Shown here piece by piece: positions 26,768 through 34,872 of a stretch of 64,000 nucleotides of DNA. The notes below the pieces were generated by a model that did not search any database, had not been told where the DNA came from, and saw only the letters and a program-made list of their open reading frames with translations. This DNA comes from Streptomyces luteolus (lineage in GTDB: Bacteria > Actinomycetota > Actinomycetes > Streptomycetales > Streptomycetaceae), in NCBI RefSeq assembly GCF_029968015.1, contig NZ_JASCIS010000012.1, positions 1 to 64,000 on the forward strand. Direction: 5' to 3'. Numbering within the stretch: position 1 is the stretch's first letter; each line of letters opens with the position of its first letter. Position numbers and translations under genes: made by a program.

Positions 26768-27220
26768 ATGGCGCTCGACCAGTCCTTCGTGGGGCGGACC
26801 TACCCGCCCACCGACCCCTATGAGGTCGGCCGCGAGAAGATCCGTGAATTCGCGGAGGCGGTCGGTGACGCGAATCCGGCGTACACCGACACCGAGGCGG
26901 CCAAGGCCTACGGCCACCCCGATGTGATCGCCCCGCCGACTTTCGTCTTCGCGATCACGTTCAAGGCGGCCGGACAGGTCATCGAGGATCCCCAACTCGG
27001 CCTCGACTACAGCCGCGTGGTGCACGGCGACCAGAAGTTCGCGTACACCCGCCCGGTGCGCGCCGGTGACCGCCTCAGCGTCACCTCGACCATCGAGGCG
27101 ATCAAGTCCATGGCGGGCAACGACATCCTGGACATCCGCGGCGAGGTGCACGACGAGGCAGGCGAACACGTCGTGACCGCGTGGACCAAACTCGTCGCAC
27201 GCGCGGCAGAGGAGGCGTGA
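26768..27220 (+). CDS. hadA: MaoC-like dehydratase subunit, HadA-like (non-catalytic half)
   Basis: This 150-residue hot-dog-fold protein is of the FAS1/MaoC-N type. The position of the hydratase motif reads AVGDANPAYTDTEAA, so the catalytic His is absent, as in mycobacterial HadA. PPTFVFAITF and RVVHGDQKFAYTRPVRAGDR are further family features. It is expected to pair with the next gene product as a (3R)-hydroxyacyl-ACP dehydratase. ATG 26768 follows AGGAGG. It is three bases from hadB. Confidence 0.88.
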   Translation: MALDQSFVGRTYPPTDPYEVGREKIREFAEAVGDANPAYTDTEAAKAYGHPDVIAPPTFVFAITFKAAGQVIEDPQLGLDYSRVVHGDQKFAYTRPVRAGDRLSVTSTIEAIKSMAGNDILDIRGEVHDEAGEHVVTAWTKLVARAAEEA

Positions 27221-27222
27221 CG

Positions 27223-27672
27223 ATGACCACAGCGAGCACGACGGCGAAGATCCGGTACGAGGACGTCGAAGTCGGCACCGAACTCCCCGCGCAGACCTTC
27301 CCGGTGACCCGCGCCACCCTGGTGCGCTACGCGGGCGCGTCCGGCGACTTCAACCCGATCCACTGGAACGAGAAGTTCGCCAAGGAGGTCGGCCTGCCCG
27401 ACGTCATCGCCCACGGCATGTTCACCATGGCCGAGGCGATCCGCGTCGTCACCGACTGGGTGGGCGACCCGGCGGCGGTCGCGGAGTACGGCGTCCGCTT
27501 CACCAAGCCGGTCGTCGTCCCGAACGACGACGAGGGCGCGGTCGTAGAGGTCAGCGCCAAGGTCGCGGCCAAGCTCGACGACGACGCCCGCACCGTCCGC
27601 GTCGACCTCACCGCCATGAGCGCGGGCCAGAAGGTCCTGGGCATGTCCCGGGCCGTCGTACGCCTCGCCTGA
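27223..27672 (+). CDS. hadB: MaoC dehydratase subunit, HadB-like (catalytic half)
   Basis: This 149-residue hot-dog-fold protein has the complete hydratase motif GASGDFNPIHWNEKFAK with the catalytic Asp and His, then DVIAHGMFTMAEAIR. It dehydrates (3R)-hydroxyacyl thioesters with HadA in mycobacterial FAS-II. Streptomyces makes no mycolic acids, so its substrate here is open. ATG 27223 is used; GTG 27217, two codons earlier, is an alternative. A terminator and murB follow. Confidence 0.89.
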   Translation: MTTASTTAKIRYEDVEVGTELPAQTFPVTRATLVRYAGASGDFNPIHWNEKFAKEVGLPDVIAHGMFTMAEAIRVVTDWVGDPAAVAEYGVRFTKPVVVPNDDEGAVVEVSAKVAAKLDDDARTVRVDLTAMSAGQKVLGMSRAVVRLA

Positions 27673-27693
27673 GGCGCATCGCAAGACCCTCCC

Positions 27694-27728
27694 ACGGTCC
27701 GGGACCGGCGCTGTCGGTCCCGGACCGT
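27694..27728 (+). terminator. Perfect 13-bp hairpin between hadB and murB
   Basis: ACGGTCCGGGACC (27694-27706) pairs with GGTCCCGGACCGT (27716-27728), with loop GGCGCTGTC. It ends 12 bases before the murB start and lacks a T-run, so it could terminate hadAB transcription or shape the murB leader. Confidence 0.65.
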
Positions 27729-27740
27729 ACCCTTGAGCGC

Positions 27741-28796
27741 GTGCAGCAACTCCACGACGCCCCGCTCGCCCCGCTGACCACCTTCCGGCTCGGCGGGCCC
27801 GCCACCCGCCTGATCACCGCGACGACCGACGCCGAGGTGATCGCCGCCGTGCGCGAGGCCGACGCCTCGGGCACCCCCCTGCTCGTCATCGGCGGCGGCA
27901 GCAACCTCGTGATCGGCGACAAGGGCTTCTCCGGCACCGCCCTGCGCATCGCCACCGAGGGCTTCGAACTGCACGGCACCAAGCTGGAGTTGGCCGCCGG
28001 CGAGGTCTGGACCGACGCCGTCGCGCGCACGGTCGGGGCCGGACTCGCGGGCATCGAGTGCCTCGCCGGAATCCCCGGCTCCGCAGGCGCGACGCCGATC
28101 CAGAACGTCGGGGCGTACGGCCAGGAGGTCTCCACGACCATCACGGAGGTCGTGGCGTACGACCGCAGGGCGGGCGAGACCGTCACCCTGCAGAACGCCG
28201 ACTGCGCGTTCTCGTACCGCCACAGCCGCTTCAAGGCCGACCCCGAGCGCTATGTGGTGCTGCGCGTCCGCTTCGACCTCGAGGACGCGGACGGCCTGAG
28301 CGCCCCCGTGAAGTACGCCGAGACCGCCCGTGTCCTGGGCGTCGAGGCGGGGGACCGCGTGCCGCTGGAGAGCGCCCGCGAGACGGTCCTGAAACTGCGG
28401 GCGGGCAAGGGCATGGTGCTCGACCCCGAGGACCACGACACCTGGTCGGCCGGTTCGTTCTTCACCAACCCGATCCTCACGGAGGCGGAGTTCACCGCCT
28501 TCCACGCGCGCGTGCTGGACCGCCTCGGCCCGGAGATCGCGCCGCCGGCCTTCCCGGACGGGGACGGTCACGTGAAGACCTCGGCGGCCTGGCTCATCGA
28601 CAAGGCGGGCTTCACGAAGGGGTACGGCGAGGGCCCGGCCCGTATCTCCACCAAGCACACCCTCGCCCTCACCAACCGCGGCGAGGCCACCACCGAGGAC
28701 CTCCTGATGCTGGCCCGCGAGGTCGTCGCCGGCGTCCGGGCCGCCTTCGGCATCACGCTGGTCAACGAGCCGGTGACGGTGGGCGTCAGCCTGTAG
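27741..28796 (+). CDS. murB: UDP-N-acetylenolpyruvoylglucosamine reductase
   Basis: This 351-residue cytoplasmic FAD enzyme performs the second step of peptidoglycan precursor synthesis (NADPH reduction of UDP-GlcNAc-enolpyruvate). Its motifs are TTFRLGGPA, VIGGGSNLVIGDKGF, IPGSAGATPIQNVGAYGQE and the catalytic serine region WSAGSFFTNPIL. C-terminally it has DKAGFTKGYGEGPARISTKH. GTG 27741 is chosen; the coding match begins at once. It is convergent with the SDR gene, with only 15 bases between. Confidence 0.96.
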   Translation: MQQLHDAPLAPLTTFRLGGPATRLITATTDAEVIAAVREADASGTPLLVIGGGSNLVIGDKGFSGTALRIATEGFELHGTKLELAAGEVWTDAVARTVGAGLAGIECLAGIPGSAGATPIQNVGAYGQEVSTTITEVVAYDRRAGETVTLQNADCAFSYRHSRFKADPERYVVLRVRFDLEDADGLSAPVKYAETARVLGVEAGDRVPLESARETVLKLRAGKGMVLDPEDHDTWSAGSFFTNPILTEAEFTAFHARVLDRLGPEIAPPAFPDGDGHVKTSAAWLIDKAGFTKGYGEGPARISTKHTLALTNRGEATTEDLLMLAREVVAGVRAAFGITLVNEPVTVGVSL

Positions 28797-28811
28797 TCGT
28801 ACGCGGCCCGC

Positions 28812-29453
28812 TCAGTACGCGACGCTCACGCCCTGCTTCACCGTCGCCGGGTCGTCGATCATCGCCAGCATCGCGTGCGCCACGTCCGCGCGCCCGATGG
28901 TGCTGCCACCGCGCAGATTCACGTTCAGGGCCGTGCGATAGGCCCCGGTGACCGGCCTGTCGAGGAGCCTCGGCGGGCGTACGAGCGTCCAGTCGGTGGC
29001 GCTGCGCCGGACCTCCGCCTCCATCACCTTCAGGTCGTCGTACACCGGCTTCAGGAGCGTGCTGATCAGCGGCACCATGACGCGGCGGTGCACGAACCTC
29101 TGGTCGTCCGGCTCGGGAGCGAGCGGACCGGCGCTCACCGCGAGGAAACGCCGCGTGCCCGTCGCGTCGAGCGCCCGCAGGACCGGACGGGTCAGAGCCG
29201 CCGCGATCCCCGTACGGGCGTCCTTGGTGGAGCGGGCTCCGAGGCCGGACAGCACCGCGTCCCGCCCTTCGACCGCCTCCCGCAGGGCCTCGGTGTCCCG
29301 CAAGTCCGAACGGAACAGGTCGAGGGCGTCACCGGCCGGACTGAGCCGCGCCGGATCGCGCACCACGGCCGTGACCTGGTGCCCGGCGGCGAGGGCCTGT
29401 CTGACGAGCTCCTGGCCGATCCCTCCGGTGGCACCGAAAACAGTGACTTTCAT
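28812..29453 (-). CDS. NAD(P)-dependent oxidoreductase, NmrA/SDR_a5-like
   Basis: This 213-residue Rossmann protein has VFGATGGIGQELVRQALAAG as its nucleotide motif. Further features are VVRDPARLSP, GARSTKDARTG, FLAVSAGPLAPEPDD and WTLVRPPRLLDRPVTG. ATG 29453 is its start. It is divergent from a TetR gene, with two operator-like copies in the gap, so it is probably the repressor's target. The substrate is unknown. Confidence 0.9.
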   Translation of the reverse strand: MKVTVFGATGGIGQELVRQALAAGHQVTAVVRDPARLSPAGDALDLFRSDLRDTEALREAVEGRDAVLSGLGARSTKDARTGIAAALTRPVLRALDATGTRRFLAVSAGPLAPEPDDQRFVHRRVMVPLISTLLKPVYDDLKVMEAEVRRSATDWTLVRPPRLLDRPVTGAYRTALNVNLRGGSTIGRADVAHAMLAMIDDPATVKQGVSVAY

Positions 29454-29480
29454 GGCGCATCCTCCCGGGGTGCGGGGGTG

Positions 29481-29528
29481 GGTAAGTGTTCACTCACCCT
29501 CTAGAGTGGGTAAGTATTCACTCACCCG
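29481..29528. promoter_or_regulatory. Two copies of a TetR-type operator
   Basis: GGGTAAGTGTTCACTCACCC (29481-29500) and GGGTAAGTATTCACTCACCC (29509-29528) differ at one base. Each is a partial palindrome (AGTG..CACT within GGT..ACC). They lie 28 bases apart, start to start, between the SDR gene and the TetR gene, and likely bind that TetR protein. Confidence 0.8.
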
Positions 29529-29550
29529 TCAAGCCTCCAGAGGACAGCCC

Positions 29551-30168
29551 ATGCAGAAACCGGCCCGGGAGCGGATCCTCGACGCGGCCCACGAGCTGAT
29601 GCGCACGATCGGCCTCGCCCGCACCACCACCAAGGAGATCGCCAAGGCGGCCGGCTGCTCGGAAGCGGCGCTCTACAAGCACTTCGCCAGCAAGGAGGAG
29701 CTGTTCGTCAGCGTCCTCAAGGAGCGCCTGCCGCAACTGGCTCCACTGATCCACCGCCTCGCCGAAGACCCGGGCGGGCGCACCGTCGAGGAGAACCTCG
29801 TCGAGATCACGCACGCGGCCGCGCTCTTCTACGAGCAGAGCTTCCCGATCGCTGGCTCGCTCTACGCCGAGACCCGGCTGCGCCGGCGCCACGTCGCGGC
29901 CCTGCGCGAGATGGGCACCGGCCCGCACATGCCCATCATGGGTCTGGACGAGTACCTCAGGGCCGAACAGCGGGCGGGCCGCGTCGCTCCCGAGGCCGAC
30001 ACCTTCGCCGCCGCCTCACTCCTCCTCGGCGCCTGCGCGCAGCGCGCCTTCGCGTACGACGAGGACGGCCCCCAACCGCCCCCTCCCGTACAGGGATTCG
30101 CGACCGCCCTCGTTCGTACGCTCTGGCAGGGCATCGCCCCTGAGTCCAGCCGCGGCCGCCGCCCCTAG
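29551..30168 (+). CDS. TetR-family repressor
   Basis: This 205-residue TetR protein starts with the N-terminal helix-turn-helix (about 7-50): ERILDAAHELMRTIG, then TTTKEIAKAAGCSEAALYKH and FASKEELF. The rest is a ligand-binding domain of unknown specificity. ATG 29551 follows AGAGGA. The two operator copies directly upstream suggest autoregulation together with the divergent SDR gene. Confidence 0.92.
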   Translation: MQKPARERILDAAHELMRTIGLARTTTKEIAKAAGCSEAALYKHFASKEELFVSVLKERLPQLAPLIHRLAEDPGGRTVEENLVEITHAAALFYEQSFPIAGSLYAETRLRRRHVAALREMGTGPHMPIMGLDEYLRAEQRAGRVAPEADTFAAASLLLGACAQRAFAYDEDGPQPPPPVQGFATALVRTLWQGIAPESSRGRRP

Positions 30169-30209
30169 GTGAGGGGCAGGGCGCGTCTCAGGCGTCTCCC
30201 GAGTACGCC

Positions 30210-30914
30210 CTAGTCGCGCGCGGTGACCGTCAAGGTCAGGCTGTCCGGCACGGCAGCGACGGCGGCGCGCAGGCCTGACGCCAGCTGCGCGCGCGTGGGG
30301 CTGCCCGGCTGCGCCGTCCACTCCGCCAGCGCCCAGTGGAACGCGGCGACGAGCACGTCGAGTGCGAGCCGGGGCCGTGGGTCGCCGGCGGTGTCCAGGC
30401 GGAACCTGCGCCGCAGTACGTCGAGGGCGGCTCGGCTGGTGCGGTCGCAGAAGGCCAGCCCGTGCGCCCCCATGGAGGGGGTCTCCTCGGCGAGACGCCG
30501 ACTGCGCAGCACGCGCCGGGCCCAGCCGTCGTCCGTCATACGGTCGAGCGCCCCGTAGAGGCACCCCTCAAGCAGCTCGACGAGCGTGCCGCCCCGCTCG
30601 GGCCGGCGGCGTTCCAGTTCCTCGAGGAAGGCCGTCCACAGCTCCTGGGTGGGTTCCATGGCGACGTCTTCCTTGCTGGTGAACGTACGGAAGAACGTGC
30701 GCTTCGAGACGTCCACCGCATCGCACAGCTCGTCCAGCGTCACGCCGTCGAAGCCGCGCTCCGTGAACAGGTCGAGGGCGGTCCCCACGAGCGCCTGCCG
30801 CGTGCGCCGTTTCTTGCGCTCGCGCAGCGGCAGCCGCGCCTCGGCGGGTGCGGCCGCGCCAGTGGATGCGGTGGATTCCGTGGATTCGGTCGCTGGGGAC
30901 GACGCGGTGGTCAT
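30210..30914 (-). CDS. TetR-family regulator
   Basis: This 234-residue TetR protein has a Ser/Thr/Ala-rich N-terminal tail of about 28 residues, then the helix-turn-helix RRTRQALVGTALDLFTERGF and TLDELCDAVDVSKRTFFRTF followed by TSKEDV. A C-terminal domain of the MftR/TetR_C type follows. ATG 30914 is the first start. It is divergent from the MDR oxidoreductase gene, which it likely controls through the palindrome in the shared gap. It is convergent with the other TetR gene. Confidence 0.91.
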   Translation of the reverse strand: MTTASSPATESTESTASTGAAAPAEARLPLRERKKRRTRQALVGTALDLFTERGFDGVTLDELCDAVDVSKRTFFRTFTSKEDVAMEPTQELWTAFLEELERRRPERGGTLVELLEGCLYGALDRMTDDGWARRVLRSRRLAEETPSMGAHGLAFCDRTSRAALDVLRRRFRLDTAGDPRPRLALDVLVAAFHWALAEWTAQPGSPTRAQLASGLRAAVAAVPDSLTLTVTARD

Positions 30915-30961
30915 GGCGGCAGCGTACGCGAGACTCGCTCACAAGCGCGCCACGGCAGCGA

Positions 30962-30995
30962 ATGCCACTTGCAGGCTTCTGCCACTCAGTGGCAT
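30962..30995. promoter_or_regulatory. Operator-like palindrome in TetR/MDR gap
   Basis: TGCCACT-C-AGTGGCA (30980-30994) is a perfect 7-1-7 palindrome. An extra half-site ATGCCACT lies at 30962-30969. The location and symmetry fit a TetR-family operator. Confidence 0.7.
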
Positions 30996-31063
30996 AACTG
31001 TCTCAGGCAATTCTCTGCCCGAGGAACTCCCGTGCCCCCAGGCCCGCGGAGCCCCCCATCGCT

Positions 31064-31111
31064 GCCCGAAAGCCCGAAAGCCCGAAAGCCCGAAAGCCCG
31101 AAAGCCCGAAA
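31064..31111 (+). repeat. 8-bp tandem repeat, six copies, ending at the ribosome-binding site
   Basis: GCCCGAAA is repeated six times without error. The last copy runs into GAAAGG, which is the likely ribosome-binding site of the MDR gene starting at 31121. The number of copies could vary by slippage. Confidence 0.9.
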
Positions 31112-31120
31112 GGTGTCCCC

Positions 31121-32062
31121 ATGCGCGCCCTGCTCGTCGACCGCTCAGCACCCGCAGGACTCAGGCTCGGCACCGCGCCGGAGCCCGAACCCGCACCTCA
31201 CCAGGCCCTGATCCGGGTGGCCGCGACCTCCTTCAACTACGGCGAGATCAGCCACCTCGTCCCCGAGGCGCCGGAAGGGACCGTCCTCGGGTGGGACGCC
31301 GCAGGCGTGGTCGAGCGCGCGGCCGCGGACGGCTCGGGCCCGGCCGTCGGCACCCCCGTCGTCACCCTCGCCCCCGCCGGGGCCTGGGCCGAACTCCGCG
31401 CCGTGGACACGGACTTGATCGGCACCGTCCCCGAGGGCGCCGACCTGGGTGCCGTCAGCACGGTCCCGGTGGCCGGCGCCAGCGCCCTGCGGGCCCTGCA
31501 CCGCATCGGCCCGCTGCTCGGCCGCCGGGTCCTCGTCACCGGCGCCACCGGCGGGGTGGGGCGGTACGCCGTCCAACTGGCCCGCAGGGGCGGCGCGTAC
31601 GTCGTGGCCGTGACCGGAGACCCGGAAACGCGCGGCGACACCCTGCGCGCACTGGGCGCGCACGAGGTCGTCGGCACACCCGCCGCCGCGTCCGAACCCG
31701 TGCACGGCGTCATCGACCTGGTCGGCGGCAAGCAGCTGGTGGAGGCGTACGAGAAGCTGTCGGAGGGCGGCACGCTCGTCGCCGTGGGCCATTCGGCCGG
31801 CGAACCCGAACAGTTCCCGTACGGCGCCCTCTTCGGCAACGAGGGCCGACACGACCGCACCGTCGCGAGCTTCTACCTCCTGGGCTGCACGAACCTGGCG
31901 CCCGACCTCAGCCTGCTGGCGCAGCAGGTGGCCGCGGGCGAGCTCGACCCCGGCGTCTCCTGGCGCGGCGGCTGGCAGCGAGCCGGAGAGGCCGCCGACG
32001 CCCTCCTCGGTCGCCGCCTGCACGGCAAGGCCGTACTGGACCTCGACGCCGCGGCCGCCTGA
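31121..32062 (+). CDS. Zinc-independent MDR oxidoreductase (quinone reductase-like)
   Basis: This 313-residue medium-chain dehydrogenase/reductase has no catalytic zinc cysteines. Its features are SFNYGEISHLVPEAPEG, VLGWDAAGVVE, GASALRALH and the nucleotide-binding VLVTGATGGVGRYAVQLAR. It belongs to the quinone oxidoreductase-like branch, and the substrate is unknown. ATG 31121 follows GAAAGG. The divergent TetR and the palindrome suggest inducible expression. It is convergent with the adenosine deaminase gene. Confidence 0.9.
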   Translation: MRALLVDRSAPAGLRLGTAPEPEPAPHQALIRVAATSFNYGEISHLVPEAPEGTVLGWDAAGVVERAAADGSGPAVGTPVVTLAPAGAWAELRAVDTDLIGTVPEGADLGAVSTVPVAGASALRALHRIGPLLGRRVLVTGATGGVGRYAVQLARRGGAYVVAVTGDPETRGDTLRALGAHEVVGTPAAASEPVHGVIDLVGGKQLVEAYEKLSEGGTLVAVGHSAGEPEQFPYGALFGNEGRHDRTVASFYLLGCTNLAPDLSLLAQQVAAGELDPGVSWRGGWQRAGEAADALLGRRLHGKAVLDLDAAAA

Positions 32063-32071
32063 CGGCAGCCG

Positions 32072-33088
32072 TCAAACCAGCCAGTCGTCGATGCCCGCGA
32101 GCAGCTTCTCCCGCACCTCGGCCGGCGCGGCGGAGCCCCGCACCGACTGCCGCGCCAGCTCGGCCAGCTGCGCGTCGCCGAAGCCGTGGTGCTCCCGCGC
32201 GATCTTGTACTGGGCGGCCAGCCGTGACCCGAACAGCAGCGGGTCGTCGGCGCCGAGCGCCAACGGGACCCCGGCGTCGTACAACGTCCGCAGCGGTACG
32301 TCCTCGGGCTTCTCGTAGACGCCGAGCGCCACGTTGGACGCCGGGCAGACCTCGCAGGTGACGCCGCGTTCGGCGAGTCGTCGCAGCAGCCGCGGGTCCT
32401 CGGCCGCGCGCACCCCGTGCCCGATCCGGGTGGCGTGCAGGTCGTCGAGACAGTCACGCACCGACGCCGGGCCGGTCAGCTCCCCGCCGTGCGGCGCCGC
32501 CAGCAGCCCGCCGTCCCGCGCGATCGCGAAGGCCCGGTCGAAGTCCCTCGCCATACCGCGTCGTTCGTCGTTGGAGAGCCCGAAACCGACGATGCCCCGG
32601 TCCGCGTACCGCACCGCGAGCCGGGCCAGCGTACGGGCGTCCAGCGGGTGCTTCATGCGGTTCGCCGCGACCAGCACCCGCATCCCGAGCCCGGTCTCCC
32701 GCGAGGCCGTGTCGACCGCGTCCAGGATGATCTCGAGCGCGGGGATCAGACCGCCGAGCCGAGGCGCGTACGAGGTCGGATCGACCTGGATCTCCAGCCA
32801 GCCGGAACCGTCCGCGAGGTCCTCCTGCGCGGCCTCCCGGACCAGGCGCTGGATGTCCTCCGGCTCGCGCAGACAGGACCGCGCCATGTCGTACAGCCGC
32901 TGGAAACGGAACCAGCCGCGCTCGTCCGTCGCGCGCAGCTTCGGCGGCTGCCCGGTGGTCAGCGCCTCGGGGAGATGGACCCCGTACTTGTCCGCGAGCT
33001 CCAGCAGCGTCGTGGGCCGCATCGACCCGGTGAAGTGCAGGTGCAGATGGGCTTTCGGCAACAGGCTGACGTCACGCACACGCTCCAT
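32072..33088 (-). CDS. add: Adenosine deaminase family protein
   Basis: This 338-residue member of the adenosine/AMP deaminase superfamily converts adenosine to inosine in purine salvage. The zinc ligands H16 and H18 are in HLHLHFTGSM, LLAAPHGGELTG carries the third His and catalytic Glu, RIGHGVRA follows, and LALGADDPLLFGS has the last Asp ligand. The residue after the HxH motif is Thr, where classical enzymes have Asp. ATG 33088 is used; the open frame extends further but without similarity. Other deaminase specificities (for example aminodeoxyfutalosine) cannot be excluded. Confidence 0.87.
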   Translation of the reverse strand: MERVRDVSLLPKAHLHLHFTGSMRPTTLLELADKYGVHLPEALTTGQPPKLRATDERGWFRFQRLYDMARSCLREPEDIQRLVREAAQEDLADGSGWLEIQVDPTSYAPRLGGLIPALEIILDAVDTASRETGLGMRVLVAANRMKHPLDARTLARLAVRYADRGIVGFGLSNDERRGMARDFDRAFAIARDGGLLAAPHGGELTGPASVRDCLDDLHATRIGHGVRAAEDPRLLRRLAERGVTCEVCPASNVALGVYEKPEDVPLRTLYDAGVPLALGADDPLLFGSRLAAQYKIAREHHGFGDAQLAELARQSVRGSAAPAEVREKLLAGIDDWLV

Positions 33089-33173
33089 CCCAGGATCCTG
33101 CCGTACGGACGTGCCGTCCCGATAGCCGCTTTCCGCCAAGGAGCCACCAAGGAGTCCTTGCCCGAACGAACGA

Positions 33174-33203
33174 ACGGGCCCCCGGCCGAAGCCGGAGGCC
33201 CGT
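33174..33203 (-). terminator. Terminator downstream of aspC
   Basis: ACGGGCC (33174-33180) pairs with GGCCCGT (33197-33203), and inside it GGC-CGAA-GCC forms a second short stem. On the minus strand it follows aspC by 80 bases and precedes the deaminase gene. Confidence 0.6.
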
Positions 33204-33229
33204 ATCGAAAACAGCCTGTATTGAGTGAC

Positions 33230-33283
33230 GAAAACCGTCACTGCAACGCGAAAACCGTCACCGCAACGCGAAAACCGTCGCTG
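33230..33283. repeat. 20-bp tandem repeat of the GAAAACCG family
   Basis: GAAAACCGTCACTGCAACGC (33230-33249), GAAAACCGTCACCGCAACGC (33250-33269) and GAAAACCGTCGCTG (33270-33283) lie directly next to the aspC stop codon. The core GAAAACCGTCAC is shared with the repeat at 24555-24618. Confidence 0.9.
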
Positions 33284-34507
33284 TCAGCGGGCCTCCGCCA
33301 GCAACTTCTGGATCCGCGACACGCCCTCGACCAGGTCCTCGTCACCCAGGGCGTACGAGAGCCGCAGGTAGCCAGGCGTACCGAAGGCCTCGCCCGGCAC
33401 CACGGCGACCTCGACCTCGTCCAGGATCAGCGCGGCCAGCTCGACGGTGGTCAGCGGACGCTTGCCGCGGATCTCCTTGCCGAGCAGGCCCTTCACGGAC
33501 GGGTACGCGTAGAAGGCGCCTTCCGGCTCCGGGCACAGCACGCCGTCGATGTCGTTGAGCATCTTCACGATGGTCCGGCGGCGCCGGTCGAAGGCCTTCC
33601 GCATCTCCGCCACGGCGGTCAGGTCACCGGAGACGGCGGCGATCGCGGCGGCCTGCGCCACGTTGCTCACGTTGGAGGTGGCGTGCGACTGCAGGTTCGT
33701 CGCCGCCTTAACGACGTCCTTCGGGCCGATGACCCAGCCCACGCGCCAGCCGGTCATGGCGTACGTCTTGGCGACGCCGTTCACGACGACGCACTTGTCC
33801 CGCAGCTCCGGCACGACCACCGGCAGCGAACTGAACTCCGCCTCGCCGTAGACCAGGTGCTCGTAGATCTCGTCGGTCAGGACCCACAGGCCCTTCTCGG
33901 CGGCCCAGCGGCCGATCTCCTCGACCTGCGCGCGCGTGTAGACGGCGCCGGTCGGGTTCGACGGGGAGACGAAGAGCAGCACCTTGGTGTTCTCGGTGAC
34001 GGCCGCTTCCAGCTGCTCGACCGACACCCGGTACCCGGTGGTCTCGTCGGCGGTCACGAAGACCGGCACACCGCCCGCGAGCTGGATCGACTCGGGGTAC
34101 GTCGTCCAGTACGGGGTCGGGACGATGACCTCGTCGCCCGGGTCGAGGATCGTCGCGAAGGCCTCGTAGATCGCCTGCTTGCCGCCGTTGGTCACCAGGA
34201 TGTTCGCGGCCTCGACCTCGTAGCCGGAGTCGCGCAGCGTCTTCGCGGCGATCGCGGCCTTCAGCTCGGGGAGCCCGCCGGCCGGCGTGTACCGGTGGTA
34301 CTTCGGGTTCTTGCAGGCCTCGACGGCCGCCTCGACGATGTAGTCGGGCGTGGGGAAGTCCGGCTCGCCCGCGCCGAATCCGATCACCGGACGGCCGGCG
34401 GCCTTGAGGGCCTTGGCCTTGGCGTCGACGGCGAGGGTGGCGGACTCGGAGATCGCGCCGATGCGGGCGGAGATGCGGCGTTCGGTGGGAGAGGTTGCAG
34501 CGCTCAT
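33284..34507 (-). CDS. aspC: Pyridoxal-phosphate aminotransferase (aspartate aminotransferase)
   Basis: This 407-residue fold-type I aminotransferase interconverts aspartate/2-oxoglutarate and oxaloacetate/glutamate. Visible motifs are [61 protein letters not shown] and the PLP lysine region [17 protein letters not shown]. The C-terminal Arg in LRLSYAL is present. ATG 34507 is preferred; ATG 34516, three codons earlier, is an alternative. It is divergent from tRNA-Trp. The position between murB and secE is usual in Streptomyces. Confidence 0.94.
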   Translation of the reverse strand: MSAATSPTERRISARIGAISESATLAVDAKAKALKAAGRPVIGFGAGEPDFPTPDYIVEAAVEACKNPKYHRYTPAGGLPELKAAIAAKTLRDSGYEVEAANILVTNGGKQAIYEAFATILDPGDEVIVPTPYWTTYPESIQLAGGVPVFVTADETTGYRVSVEQLEAAVTENTKVLLFVSPSNPTGAVYTRAQVEEIGRWAAEKGLWVLTDEIYEHLVYGEAEFSSLPVVVPELRDKCVVVNGVAKTYAMTGWRVGWVIGPKDVVKAATNLQSHATSNVSNVAQAAAIAAVSGDLTAVAEMRKAFDRRRRTIVKMLNDIDGVLCPEPEGAFYAYPSVKGLLGKEIRGKRPLTTVELAALILDEVEVAVVPGEAFGTPGYLRLSYALGDEDLVEGVSRIQKLLAEAR

Positions 34508-34691
34508 GCGGCCCATCGTTCCAGACCGGAAAGACCCCGGGTACACCGGTTTGCCGGAGGGGTGAGGCCCTTTCTGTTCGACGCCGGGCGCGGGACCACG
34601 TACACTCATCGCTCGTTGGCCTTCAACGGTCGGCACCCACCGAGCGCACTCCGTGCATCGGTACGGATGCTGTACGTTGGGGGAAAACCAA

Positions 34692-34764
34692 AGGGTCGTA
34701 GCTCAATTGGTAGAGCACTGGTCTCCAAAACCAGCGGTTGGGGGTTCAAGTCCCTCCGGCCCTG
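34692..34764 (+). tRNA. tRNA-Trp (anticodon CCA)
   Basis: Acceptor AGGGTCG (34692-34698) pairs with CGGCCCT (34757-34763), with discriminator G. The anticodon loop CTCCAAA on CTGGT/ACCAG gives CCA. The D-arm GCTCAATTGGTAGAGC and T-loop TTCAAGT are canonical. It precedes secE by 108 bases, as in many actinobacteria. Confidence 0.96.
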
Positions 34765-34872
34765 CTACACACACCTTTCGCCAGGATGTGTGCGCATGTA
34801 CGTACTGCAAAGCACCGCCGTGCGGCTCCACCGGGCGCGGCACGGCCACGACCCGGAATCAGGTGAGAGAGA

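Noticed and set aside
34516..34636. Upstream starts extending aspC by up to 43 residues
   Set aside because: The extra residues have no similarity to the aminotransferase family, and they run into the shared upstream region with tRNA-Trp.
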